64,000 bases of DNA from Sedimenticola hydrogenitrophicus (lineage in GTDB: Bacteria > Pseudomonadota > Gammaproteobacteria > Chromatiales > Chromatiaceae), in NCBI RefSeq assembly GCF_029017505.1, contig NZ_JAQGEI010000036.1, positions 1 through 64,000 of the forward strand, given 5' to 3'. The translations under genes were made by a program, and so were the position numbers. This document shows, in pieces, positions 43,435-50,580 of the stretch (position 1 is its first letter; each line of letters begins with the position of its first letter). The notes beneath the pieces were generated by a model. It saw nothing but the letters and a program-made list of their open reading frames with translations, searched no databases and had not been told where the DNA came from.

Positions 43435-44651
43435 CGGTTCGAAAGTCCGAACAGGGGCCGCCAGCGCACGCCCAGCACGCTGCCGGCTAGGGCGCAGACG
43501 ATCCACAGCCAGCCGTGCAGGCTGAGCGAGGCGACCCCGGAGAAGAAGGCGCCGATATTGCAGCCGTAGGCGATGCGGGCGCCGTAGCCCATCAGCAGGC
43601 CGCCGATAATGGCAGCCGCCAGGGAACGCACCGGGATGCGGAAGGATGGCAGGAAGCGACCACCCAGGCCGGTCGCGGCCAGCGCCCCGAACAGGATGCC
43701 GATATCCATCACCGAGGTCACATCCTGTAACACACTGCCCTGGAGCGCCGCCTGCTGAAAGCCCCCGGTCCAGAAGGGCGCGGTGGCGGGATCCCAGCCG
43801 AATAACAGCGCGGCCTTGGCGCCCCACAGGGTGAAGGCCCAGGTGATGGTCCAGGGGTGGCCGGCGGTGAGCAGCGTGGCCAGACTGAGCAGGGCAAGCG
43901 CCAGGGCGGCGGCGGTCAGACTCCAGGGGCCGGTCGACAGGCGCCGCCAGAATCCCAGCGGCCTGCCGGGCGAGGCATCGCGCTGGATACCCCAGCGACG
44001 CAACAGCAGGGCGAGCAGGCCGATGAACCCAAGCTGTAGGGCGACCGCCAACGGATAGCCCAGGGGCTCGGCAAGCGACTGGGTCTGTAACGACGGCAGT
44101 GTCTGCCACTGGCCCATATGCAGGCTGGCCCAGAAGGAGCCGGCGCAAAACGCGATCAGGGTGATGGCCATGCGCGGCGCACCGCCGCCGGCCTTGTAGA
44201 GGGTGCCGGAGCCGCAGCCGTCACCCAGTTGCATACCGATGCCGAACAGGAAGGCGCCGGCGGCCACCTGCAGGCCGGCCGGCGCCCAGGCGCCGACCAG
44301 GCCGCGACCGAGAAACTGGCCCTCACTGAGAAAGGGCGCGAACAGCAGCGTGGCGACGGCGAGCATGAGCAGTTGGGCCTGCAGCGCCGGGGTTTCGCGC
44401 TTTAGCAGGAAGCGTCGGTAGGCGCTGGTAAAACCAAAGGCGCCATGTTGCAGGGAGATGCCCAGGGCAACGCCCAACAGCAGCAGTAGCGCCATGCGCG
44501 GTGTGCCGACAACCGCCACCAGCACCAGGACAACGAGTGACGCTATTGAAAATACGCCCCACTGAATGGTTCTACGGGAGCCGTCGAGGGATACCGACGC
44601 GGTGGGCGACACCTTCTCCGCGTCCGATATTCTGTTCAGGGATTCATTCAT
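43431..44651 (-). CDS. YeeE/YedE-family sulfur transporter 2
   Basis: 406 residues with about ten to eleven membrane helices after a 30-residue polar N terminus. The twin cysteine motifs GDGCGSGTLYK and AYGCNIGAFFSG match the thiosulfate-translocating members (TsuA type), where conserved cysteines line the pathway. It heads an operon with a His-rich protein and a pentahaem cytochrome, both ATGA-coupled. It probably imports a sulfur species or passes it to a partner. Confidence 0.88.
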   Translation of the reverse strand: MNESLNRISDAEKVSPTASVSLDGSRRTIQWGVFSIASLVVLVLVAVVGTPRMALLLLLGVALGISLQHGAFGFTSAYRRFLLKRETPALQAQLLMLAVATLLFAPFLSEGQFLGRGLVGAWAPAGLQVAAGAFLFGIGMQLGDGCGSGTLYKAGGGAPRMAITLIAFCAGSFWASLHMGQWQTLPSLQTQSLAEPLGYPLAVALQLGFIGLLALLLRRWGIQRDASPGRPLGFWRRLSTGPWSLTAAALALALLSLATLLTAGHPWTITWAFTLWGAKAALLFGWDPATAPFWTGGFQQAALQGSVLQDVTSVMDIGILFGALAATGLGGRFLPSFRIPVRSLAAAIIGGLLMGYGARIAYGCNIGAFFSGVASLSLHGWLWIVCALAGSVLGVRWRPLFGLSNR

Positions 44652-44736
44652 CAAATGTGATTAATCAGTACCTAATGGAAGCCAATTCCGGGCGATTGCC
44701 GCCTGGATGGGCGGCGGGCCCAAGCCCGCCCCCACT

Positions 44737-44874
44737 GGGAGTATTACACAATTGTTCTGAATTCGCGGTGGAGGGGCTGGCACCTTCTGTCGAGGGACGC
44801 CGTTAACCCATTCCTGGCGGCAGACGCCCTCGGCAGAAGGCACCAGCCCCTCCGGACAAACGTGTAATGCTCCC
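44737..44874. repeat. Palindromic element between YeeE and NPCAAK genes
   Basis: Outer arms GGGAGTATTACAC and GTGTAATGCTCCC, inner arms GGAGGGGCTGGCACCTTCTG and its near-complement. A smaller hairpin GGGCGGCGGGC/GCCCGCCCCC lies at about 44709-44735. Confidence 0.65.
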
Positions 44875-44885
44875 CCGCCAATCGG

Positions 44886-45650
44886 CTATTTCGCGGAGCA
44901 GGGGTTCATCGGCTTGGCTGCGCACGGATTCATCGGTTTCGCGGCGCAAGGGTTCATCGGCTTCGCCGCGCAAGGGTTCTTGGCTGCACAAGGGTTCATT
45001 GCCCCCATTTTGTGCTGCTTGGCAAAGCCCTTCTGCTGTTCGGTGACGTAGGCGGTGAGGGCCGCCAGTTCCCGGGAGTCCCAGGGCAACGGTTTGGCGG
45101 CCATGGGTGCGACCATGCACAGCTGAACCATCTCATCGGCGTGGACCGCCTTCAGCTTGAACTGATCATTGGCCATCTGCACATAGTGGGGATACGGTTG
45201 CGCGAATGAGGCCTGGAACATGGCGTTGTTGTTGTGGCAAGAGTTGCAGGACATACCGTTGGTGCTCAGGCTGGTATCACTGAACAGCTTGGCTCCCTCG
45301 GCAACCAGGGCCGCGTGGTCGCCCTTGTAGGGCTTGTAGTCCGCGGGGCGTGTCACGTCCGCGGACATGTTTTTGGCCGCGCAGGGGTTCATCGGTTTCG
45401 CGGCACAGGGGTTCATCGGCTTGGCCGCGCAGGGGTTCATTGGCTTCGCGGCGCAGGGATTCATCGGCTTCGCGGCGCAGGGATTCATCGGCTTGGCCGC
45501 GCAGGGATTCATCGGCTTGGCCGCGCAGGGATTCATCGGCTTCGCCGCACAGGGATTGGCGGCCTGCAGTGGGCCGCTGCCGAGGGCGACTACAGCGAGG
45601 CATCCGCCGATAATGGCGGTCAGTTTCTTCCTGGAAAAAGTCGTGGTCAT
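44886..45650 (-). CDS. Secreted NPCAAKPM-repeat protein with embedded monohaem cytochrome c domain
   Basis: 254 residues. A signal peptide (SRKKLTAIIGGCLAVVALG...LQA) precedes eight tandem octapeptides of form NPCAAKPM, then a cytochrome c domain of about 115 residues with CNSCHNN (haem) and QLCMVAPM (likely axial Met), and finally five more NPC(A/S)AK units to the C terminus. The 13 repeat cysteines are regularly spaced, as expected for binding soft metals, for disulfide chains or for modification. AAGGAG precedes the ATG. A related repeat-only protein lies at 46837 with the same promoter motif. Function unknown; periplasmic metal or thiol chemistry is inferred. Confidence 0.85.
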   Translation of the reverse strand: MTTTFSRKKLTAIIGGCLAVVALGSGPLQAANPCAAKPMNPCAAKPMNPCAAKPMNPCAAKPMNPCAAKPMNPCAAKPMNPCAAKPMNPCAAKNMSADVTRPADYKPYKGDHAALVAEGAKLFSDTSLSTNGMSCNSCHNNNAMFQASFAQPYPHYVQMANDQFKLKAVHADEMVQLCMVAPMAAKPLPWDSRELAALTAYVTEQQKGFAKQHKMGAMNPCAAKNPCAAKPMNPCAAKPMNPCAAKPMNPCSAK

Positions 45651-45713
45651 AATTATTCTCCTTTGATGGGTGAAATCCTGATATCTCCTCAGGCGGGAAT
45701 CTCCAGCGGTTAG

Positions 45714-45739
45714 TCGCTGGAATTTAATATTCCTTACAA
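45714..45739 (-). promoter_or_regulatory. Conserved promoter motif of the NPCAAK genes, copy 1
   Basis: On the minus strand TGTAAGGAAT...CCAGCGAC, 22 of 26 positions shared with 47166-47191. TGTAAGGA followed by GCGACT about 15 bases later could be an ECF-type promoter. Confidence 0.5.
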
Positions 45740-45805
45740 TGACTGTTCAGCTCCTGGTCCCTGTATTCAGGGGTATCCACGCGCCTATGGCGCCGTTCCG
45801 GTGAC

Positions 45806-46624
45806 CTAAGGGTAGACGGAATCCACACCCGTAGTAATCCGCTGTTCATTCAGATCCTGATCCTCCCAAGGCAACTGACGAAAATCGAACCCCATTTCGA
45901 CAGTGGGCTTGATCACCCGAAAATAGGGTGAAACATCGAAGTCCCGCGGCACAAACAGACTGTGATGCCGAACCCGGAGGCTCTCTTTGGTGCACTCGCG
46001 ACAGCCGGGCGTGGAAGCGGATGCCACGCTGGCGATCGGCAGGATCGGGTAGCGAATAGACTGAAAACACTGGGCGATCAAGGTCGAGCAGATCGCCCGT
46101 GTCGGATCGCCACTGCCGAAAGCGAGCATGCGGCGGCGCCACTGTACCGGCACGGGGGGTGTCGGGAGCAGGTAGCGCGCCAGATCGATCACATTCCTGA
46201 GATCGTAGTGTTGCCCGACCCGGGATAGCGCGTAGGCGATCAGCTGTTCAAGTTCGGCTGCCCGCAGACCGATCGGACGGCAGATTCTGCTATGCAGGCC
46301 ATTAAACTCGGAAATGCCGACCAGGCGGATACCCTCAGTGATATCGGCCTCGACAAAGCAGGGTGGCTCACTATCACCGGCCACCCCGGGAAGCCTGTCT
46401 TCCTGCGCCCCGACGTAGAGCGCCGCATGCGACCAGGTGGACTGGGTCAGGTACTTGATCGCCACACTCACTCGACTGTTCCCTTCGACCAGCAGCACAT
46501 CCCCCGGTTGAATCGTGGAGACGAGCAGAGGCCCGGGTGTCGGCCGCGACGTATCATGAATATGCGCCGGTTTGCTCAGCCAGCGGCCGAGCCGTCCGCC
46601 CACCCATTCCAATACCCTGAGCAT
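45806..46624 (-). CDS. YiiX/YebB-like NlpC/P60-superfamily cysteine hydrolase
   Basis: 272 residues. The permuted papain fold is suggested by QPGDVLLVEG...STWSHAALYVG (catalytic His) and AICSTLIAQCF (catalytic Cys), the order typical of YiiX-type proteins, in which the His precedes the Cys. No clear signal peptide. GGGAG lies six bases before the ATG. Such enzymes cleave amide or acyl bonds in lipids or peptides. It stands between the two NPCAAK genes on the same strand but with about 150-base gaps, so co-regulation is unproven. Confidence 0.75.
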   Translation of the reverse strand: MLRVLEWVGGRLGRWLSKPAHIHDTSRPTPGPLLVSTIQPGDVLLVEGNSRVSVAIKYLTQSTWSHAALYVGAQEDRLPGVAGDSEPPCFVEADITEGIRLVGISEFNGLHSRICRPIGLRAAELEQLIAYALSRVGQHYDLRNVIDLARYLLPTPPVPVQWRRRMLAFGSGDPTRAICSTLIAQCFQSIRYPILPIASVASASTPGCRECTKESLRVRHHSLFVPRDFDVSPYFRVIKPTVEMGFDFRQLPWEDQDLNEQRITTGVDSVYP

Positions 46625-46662
46625 ATCACTCTCCCGTATGACGGCAATTTAGCTGCATTGGT

Positions 46663-46705
46663 GAGGAGCGGTACAAGCATGTACCGTTTCCGGACCTTAG
46701 GATGG
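46663..46705 (+). repeat. Dispersed GAGGAG repeat copy
   Basis: GAGGAGCGGTACAAGCATGTACCG, then TTTCCGGACCTTAGGATGGC; the palindromic core here is GGTACA-N4-TGTACC. Confidence 0.65.
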
Positions 46706-46836
46706 CACGCGCCCACCGGCTTATTCACCCTATATTTACGATTTTAGTTCATTTGCAGCTAACAAGCCAACCCTTGGCGGAAGATAATGAGCATGAACCG
46801 CGCAATGGCGGCGGGCACCGGCCCGCCGCCAACCGG

Positions 46837-47109
46837 TTATTTCGCGGAGCAGGGGTTCATCGGCTTGGCCGCGCAAGGGTTCTTGGCCGCACAGGGATTG
46901 GCCGCGCAGGGATTGGCCGCGCAGGGATTCATGGCTTTCGCCGCGCAGGGGTTGGCCGCACACGGATTCATCGGTTTTGCCGCACAGGGATTCGCCGGTT
47001 TGGCCGCGCAGGGATTAGCGGCGTAGAGGGGGCTGCCGCCGAGGGCGACCACGGCGAGACATCCGCTGATGAGGGCCGTCAGTTTCTTCCTGGAACAGGG
47101 GTTTTTCAT
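46837..47109 (-). CDS. Small secreted NPCAAK-repeat protein
   Basis: 90 residues. A signal peptide closely related to that of the larger NPCAAK protein (RKKLTALISGCLAVVALGG) leads into a mature part made almost entirely of NPCAA/NPCAAKPM units: nine NPC motifs in about 60 residues, ending NPCSAK like its relative. There is no haem site. Repeat lengths vary (5, 6 or 8 residues), so it has diverged by slippage. Likely a paralogue that gained or lost the cytochrome domain. A promoter motif shared with the larger gene is at 47166. Possible metal-binding or thiol-buffer protein; no modification enzyme (such as a DUF692 protein) is encoded nearby. Confidence 0.8.
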   Translation of the reverse strand: MKNPCSRKKLTALISGCLAVVALGGSPLYAANPCAAKPANPCAAKPMNPCAANPCAAKAMNPCAANPCAANPCAAKNPCAAKPMNPCSAK

Positions 47110-47165
47110 GTTGCTTCTCCTTTGGTGAAAAATGTTGGGATTTCTTTTAAGTGGAACTTGCTAAA

Positions 47166-47191
47166 GTCGCTGGAGCTTAGTGTTCCTTACA
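47166..47191 (-). promoter_or_regulatory. Conserved promoter motif of the NPCAAK genes, copy 2
   Basis: TGTAAGGAACACTAAGCTCC then AGCGAC on the minus strand, 57 bases before the coding region. The remaining gap to 47367 holds nothing else I can name. Confidence 0.5.
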
Positions 47192-47367
47192 GGGTGGCCC
47201 ATGACCGCCGCGAAGAAACAACCCCAAAAGGTTTTTACCAAGCGGGGCATATACCTACAGGACCGGGAAATGCGCCCTTTCTTTTCAGGGTTTGGCCAAT
47301 AATTTACCGATTCGGTCCGCCAGGCTCCCGGCGAATCGTTGATTTTCCAGGTGCTCTGACTGAACGC

Positions 47368-47739
47368 TCAGCAGTAGCCAAACTCCCCCCGCCACTGGCC
47401 GTTCCTATAGTCGATACGCAACCAGTGGGGGACAAACGCCGCCGCATTGACGACCGGGAAATCGGTTAGCGGCGGCGCTTTACCCGCGATTTCATCGACA
47501 TGGCAGGACTGGGTCATTACCGGACGGAAGCGAACCCGGAGTCTGTCGTTGACCGCTACCGACTCACCCGGGAGATTGTCCGCCCCTTCATGGAACCGCA
47601 CCTGTTTGCGTACCAGACAACTGAAGTAAAGCTCCATCTCCGTTATCAGCGGCGTCTGGCGTTGCGACAGTGCCTGTTCGGCGCGGCGACTCAGTTGAAT
47701 ACCCAGGCGTTTTCCCTCAATGGTGATCTGTGTGTTCAC
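47368..47739 (-). CDS. Protein of unknown function
   Basis: 123 residues from a GTG with AAGGA six bases upstream; the longer frame lacks a ribosome site. Not recognised. No signal peptide or membrane helix. It has TEMELYFSCLVRKQVRFHE and, near the C terminus, PHWLRIDYRNGQWRGEFGYC; two internal cysteines plus the terminal one. Composition looks like a genuine soluble beta-rich protein. It is followed downstream (minus strand) by the NPCAAK gene and preceded by the NrtS-like/PAS gene, with a 90-base gap to the latter. Confidence 0.6.
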   Translation of the reverse strand: MNTQITIEGKRLGIQLSRRAEQALSQRQTPLITEMELYFSCLVRKQVRFHEGADNLPGESVAVNDRLRVRFRPVMTQSCHVDEIAGKAPPLTDFPVVNAAAFVPHWLRIDYRNGQWRGEFGYC

Positions 47740-47829
47740 GGTTTTCCTTTCAGTTAAATCGCCGGCGCTCTCTTCAATCCAGGCGCCCAGCGGGAGATGC
47801 TTTCCGCACACGGATGCATCGTGAATTGC

Positions 47830-48402
47830 TTATACGGTTTGTATGCGTCCGCTGATGAAGACGCCACCGCTACCGGGCTCGCGCCGCGCCAGGTATTCGA
47901 TGTGTTGACCCTGGATCTCATGCCAAAGACGCAACGTGGTTTCCGCGTTGCCAAACAGCCGTTGCCGGTAGTCGTGAGGCAGGATCTCCTCAGGATGTTC
48001 CAATGAAAGCCCCGCCTCATACAGCCGCTGTATCACCGCCCGATTGATGTATCGCGGTGCTCCGTCAGAATCGAGTTTGATTACCAGATCAGGATTGGCT
48101 TCGGGAAATGCCGCCATCAGGCAGTCGCGGGACTTGCAGTTGAGCCGGTTGGCCATGCTGGTGATTACCCAGGGTACAAAGTAGGGAATCAGCAACTGGA
48201 TGACGGCGCAGACCGGGTTGTCGATCAGCAGTTGCCAGTGGATGGGGAGATACTCCGCGGACCCGAACCACCACAGATCCAGGGTGATCAGCCCGTGGAT
48301 GGCACTGCCAACCACCAGGGCCACCAGCCAGGGGCGATTGAACAGTTGACGCAGGTAGCGTTCGCCGCGGCTCTGGTCGGGTAACAGTGGGTCGATTTTC
48401 AT
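47830..48402 (-). CDS. Two-helix membrane protein with PAS-like domain (NrtS-like N-terminus)
   Basis: 190 residues from the ATG at 48402. Two membrane segments (about residues 22-45 and 65-88), ending in LIPYFVPWVITSMANR, resemble the NrtS module, a small nitrate/nitrite transporter domain. The C-terminal half, NPDLVIKLDSDGAPRYINRAVIQRL, looks like a PAS domain. A combined transporter/sensor or a membrane-bound receptor is possible. No output domain is attached, so it might signal through a partner. Identification of NrtS is tentative. Confidence 0.6.
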   Translation of the reverse strand: MKIDPLLPDQSRGERYLRQLFNRPWLVALVVGSAIHGLITLDLWWFGSAEYLPIHWQLLIDNPVCAVIQLLIPYFVPWVITSMANRLNCKSRDCLMAAFPEANPDLVIKLDSDGAPRYINRAVIQRLYEAGLSLEHPEEILPHDYRQRLFGNAETTLRLWHEIQGQHIEYLARREPGSGGVFISGRIQTV

Positions 48403-48814
48403 GTCGTATGAGTCCTCAGTCTGTCTATGGCCGTGACAAAATAGTTCGATGCCTGTTTCAGAGACAAGACCGGGACGGGGGATGGAATATTTCGCGGCCC
48501 GGCACAGCATCGCGTGGTCGCTTGCGCAACTGTCGTCGGGATTCCCCCAGAACTCGCCGGCGGCATATTTGTTGACCCAATAGTTGCATTAATCATGGCC
48601 CAATGATTTGTGTCACCCCGTTATCTGCCGGATGAAATAGACCTGTTGCATGGTTTTCTGGATTGCACCACTGGTGAAGTCCAGAATTGCACCCGTAGGA
48701 GCGGCTTTGCCGCGAACACCTTCGCGCCAGAGGCGCTCCTACAAGTCGATTTTTGCAGCGATCGGGTTGACAAGGTTGCGCCAGGGGAGCCCGTCAAGGC
48801 CCCCCGGGACCCGA
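48403..48814. repeat. Intergenic region with REP-like repeat 48695-48742
   Basis: GTAGGAGCGGC-TTT-GCCGCGAACACC and GGCGCTCCTAC form a REP-type palindrome. The rest shows no supported gene. Confidence 0.65.
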
Positions 48815-49390
48815 TCAGGACGGGTCGCTCCAGCGCCGCTCCTCGAATACCGGGTCGAGTGGTGTATGGAACAGGTGGTTGGCGTAGTTACTGAGGGTTT
48901 TCACCGCTAGGGCGAGGACGATCTCGAGGATCTGCCGTTCGCTATAGCCGGCCGCCAGGAATGCCTCGGTGTCAGCCTTTGACGGCAGGCCGCGCTTGTT
49001 CGCCACAACCCGGGTGAATTCAGACAACGCCGCCAGCCGGGTATCGGTGATGGCGGTGCCGTTGCGGATGGCGTCGGTTACTTCCGGGGCCAGCTTGGAC
49101 TTCATGTCGGCCAGGAAGGAGTGCGCGGAGACGCAGTATTCGCAACCGTTTTCGCGGCTGATGGTAAGGAAGACCACCTCCTGCTCCGGTGCCGAGAAGC
49201 CGGAATCCGTGCGGAATGCCGCGTAGCCGGTCAGGTAGGTCTCAAGCAGGCCCGGCGAATTGACCATATTGCTATACATGTTGGGGATGAAGCCAAGATT
49301 GGCCTGAGCGGTTTCGAGCAGCGTTTTTCCTTTCGGCTCGGCCGTTTCGATGGTTTGAGCGGGAAGGGTGATCTGGTATTCGGCAAGCAT
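48815..49390 (-). CDS. AhpD-like carboxymuconolactone decarboxylase-family protein, TetR-regulated
   Basis: 191 residues, a close paralogue of the protein at 20120: shared ENGCEYCVSAHS redox site, FIPNMYSNMVNSPGLLETYL and KTLSNYANHLFHTPLDP. It is expected to handle peroxides or reactive carbonyl compounds. The start lies 22 bases from a perfect operator-type palindrome, TGTACCGATCGGTACA, which also occurs before the TetR gene just upstream, so it is very likely derepressed when that regulator binds its ligand. Confidence 0.88.
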   Translation of the reverse strand: MLAEYQITLPAQTIETAEPKGKTLLETAQANLGFIPNMYSNMVNSPGLLETYLTGYAAFRTDSGFSAPEQEVVFLTISRENGCEYCVSAHSFLADMKSKLAPEVTDAIRNGTAITDTRLAALSEFTRVVANKRGLPSKADTEAFLAAGYSERQILEIVLALAVKTLSNYANHLFHTPLDPVFEERRWSDPS

Positions 49391-49411
49391 CGGTATCTCC
49401 TTTGATGAATA

Positions 49412-49427
49412 TGTACCGATCGGTACA
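49412..49427. promoter_or_regulatory. TetR operator before the AhpD-like gene
   Basis: TGTACCGATCGGTACA, perfect 16-bp palindrome. The imperfect twin TGTACCGATCGGTCC is at 50049-50063 before the tetR gene. Confidence 0.75.
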
Positions 49428-49450
49428 GAAATGGTAAAAAAATGCGCTGT

Positions 49451-50038
49451 TCAGCCCAGAGCGGTCAGCGCCAGCTCGGCCACGTCTTCGATGGCCGTGG
49501 TCTGCATGCCCGCCTTGGCCATCGTCTTGAGTCCGCTCATGGTGGTGACGACGTAGCGGGCCAGCACCTCGGCGTCCTTGCCGGCGTCGATCTCGCCGGC
49601 CGACTGGGCACGTTCGATGGCACAGCGAAACACCTCGGTAAACTGGCTGGCTCCCTTGCCGACCAGGTCGGCGACGATCGCATCCCGTCCGGAGAACTCG
49701 GTCGCCGTATTCATGATCAGGCAGCCTTTGGGAGGCTCGTCCGCAACCACTTCGCTGGCCGCCGACCTGAGCATGCGTCGGAGGAACTCCCTGCCGGAGG
49801 GTGCCTGCTCCAGCGCTGCCATCATCAGCCTGACCTGGCGCTCGCGAAACAGCTGCAGACAGCGCTGGAAGAGCTCATGCTTGCTACCAAAGGTCTGGTA
49901 GAAACTGCTCTTGGAGATAGCCATTGCCGTCAGCAGGTTCTGCAGCGAGGCGGCTTCGTATCCGCGACACCAAAATACCTCCATGGCTCTCTGCAGCGCG
50001 AGGTTGGGATCAAATTCGAGGGGGCGGCCCTGATTCAT
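49451..50038 (-). CDS. TetR-family repressor
   Basis: 195 residues. The N-terminal helix-turn-helix reads RAMEVFWCRGYEAASLQNLLTAMAISKSSFYQTFGSKHELF (about residues 17-57), typical of TetR proteins of the AcuR/YxaF-like group; the ligand domain has CLIMNTATEF with a conserved-looking Cys. Both its own promoter (50049-50063) and that of the AhpD-like gene 60 bases downstream carry the same palindrome, so it should repress both. The inducer may be an electrophile or quinone, inferred from the target. Confidence 0.9.
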   Translation of the reverse strand: MNQGRPLEFDPNLALQRAMEVFWCRGYEAASLQNLLTAMAISKSSFYQTFGSKHELFQRCLQLFRERQVRLMMAALEQAPSGREFLRRMLRSAASEVVADEPPKGCLIMNTATEFSGRDAIVADLVGKGASQFTEVFRCAIERAQSAGEIDAGKDAEVLARYVVTTMSGLKTMAKAGMQTTAIEDVAELALTALG

Positions 50039-50580
50039 GGGTTGATTATGTACCGATCGGTCCTTAAGTCAAGTAACGTGACTCGGTCTGGGGTGGTGCA
50101 ATAAGGCTCCGCTACTCTCCAGGGGTCACTCCTTGCCCCTTCCCGCACCACGGAGACACAGCGAGCACGGAGAAACCAGAAGAGTCTCCCGTGGATGCCA
50201 TCCTCAGGTCCGTAAGCGGTGCATTCCAGGATAGAGAGGGGCTGAGTGCAATGGCTGCCCAATGATCCCCACGCTACGTTGTTCAGTTTCACCTCTGTGT
50301 CCTCTGTGTCTCGGTGGTGCATTGGAGGGGCTTTAATGGAACCTCGGGTGAGTAGTTACCTCCAGGGTTGGCCATAGAGAACCTACGGCCTAAAGGATTG
50401 GTCCGGATTGTCGATAAGTAATCTCACCAACCCAGGTAAACATGACGCGGCAGGTGGAAATCTATTCCGTGTTCATATGGATGAGTCGAATGGGCCAACA
50501 GCCACCTGCGTCAGCCATCATTTCCCTCCCCCTTGATGCGGTTATTCCCCGCTGCGTCAGACAGCACTGATTGAGAAGCG
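50039..50580. repeat. Intergenic region with nested repeats
   Basis: An inverted repeat (50147-50319) has arms CACCACGGAGACACAG and CTCTGTGTCTCGGTGGTG. Inside it, 50198-50233 is an inverted partial copy of the dispersed GAGGAG repeat, and GTGAGTAGTTAC at 50348-50359 matches an end of the 8525-type element. No gene seen. Confidence 0.65.
50049..50063. promoter_or_regulatory. TetR operator before tetR
   Basis: TGTACCGATCGGTCC, 10 bases before the TetR start codon, near-identical to the palindrome at 49412-49427; autoregulation expected. Confidence 0.7.

Noticed and set aside
42691-44148. 485-residue frame extending the His-rich protein upstream
   Set aside because: The N-terminal half is a shadow of the YeeE gene; the ATGA overlap at 43434 is the natural start.
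45367-45666. Plus-strand open frame with GFIGLAAQ repeats
   Set aside because: It is the antisense reading of the NPCAAKPM codons. The minus-strand frame has a signal peptide, ribosome-binding site and haem motif; the plus frame has none.
44886-47109. CRISPR-like direct repeats
   Set aside because: The 24-bp repeats have no spacers of unrelated sequence and encode an in-frame protein.
44886-47109. Bufferin-type modified copper peptide system
   Set aside because: The Cys-rich secreted proteins invite this, but no DUF692 (MNIO) or partner protein gene is in the window, and NPCAAK is not a motif I know for it. Kept only as an idea to test.
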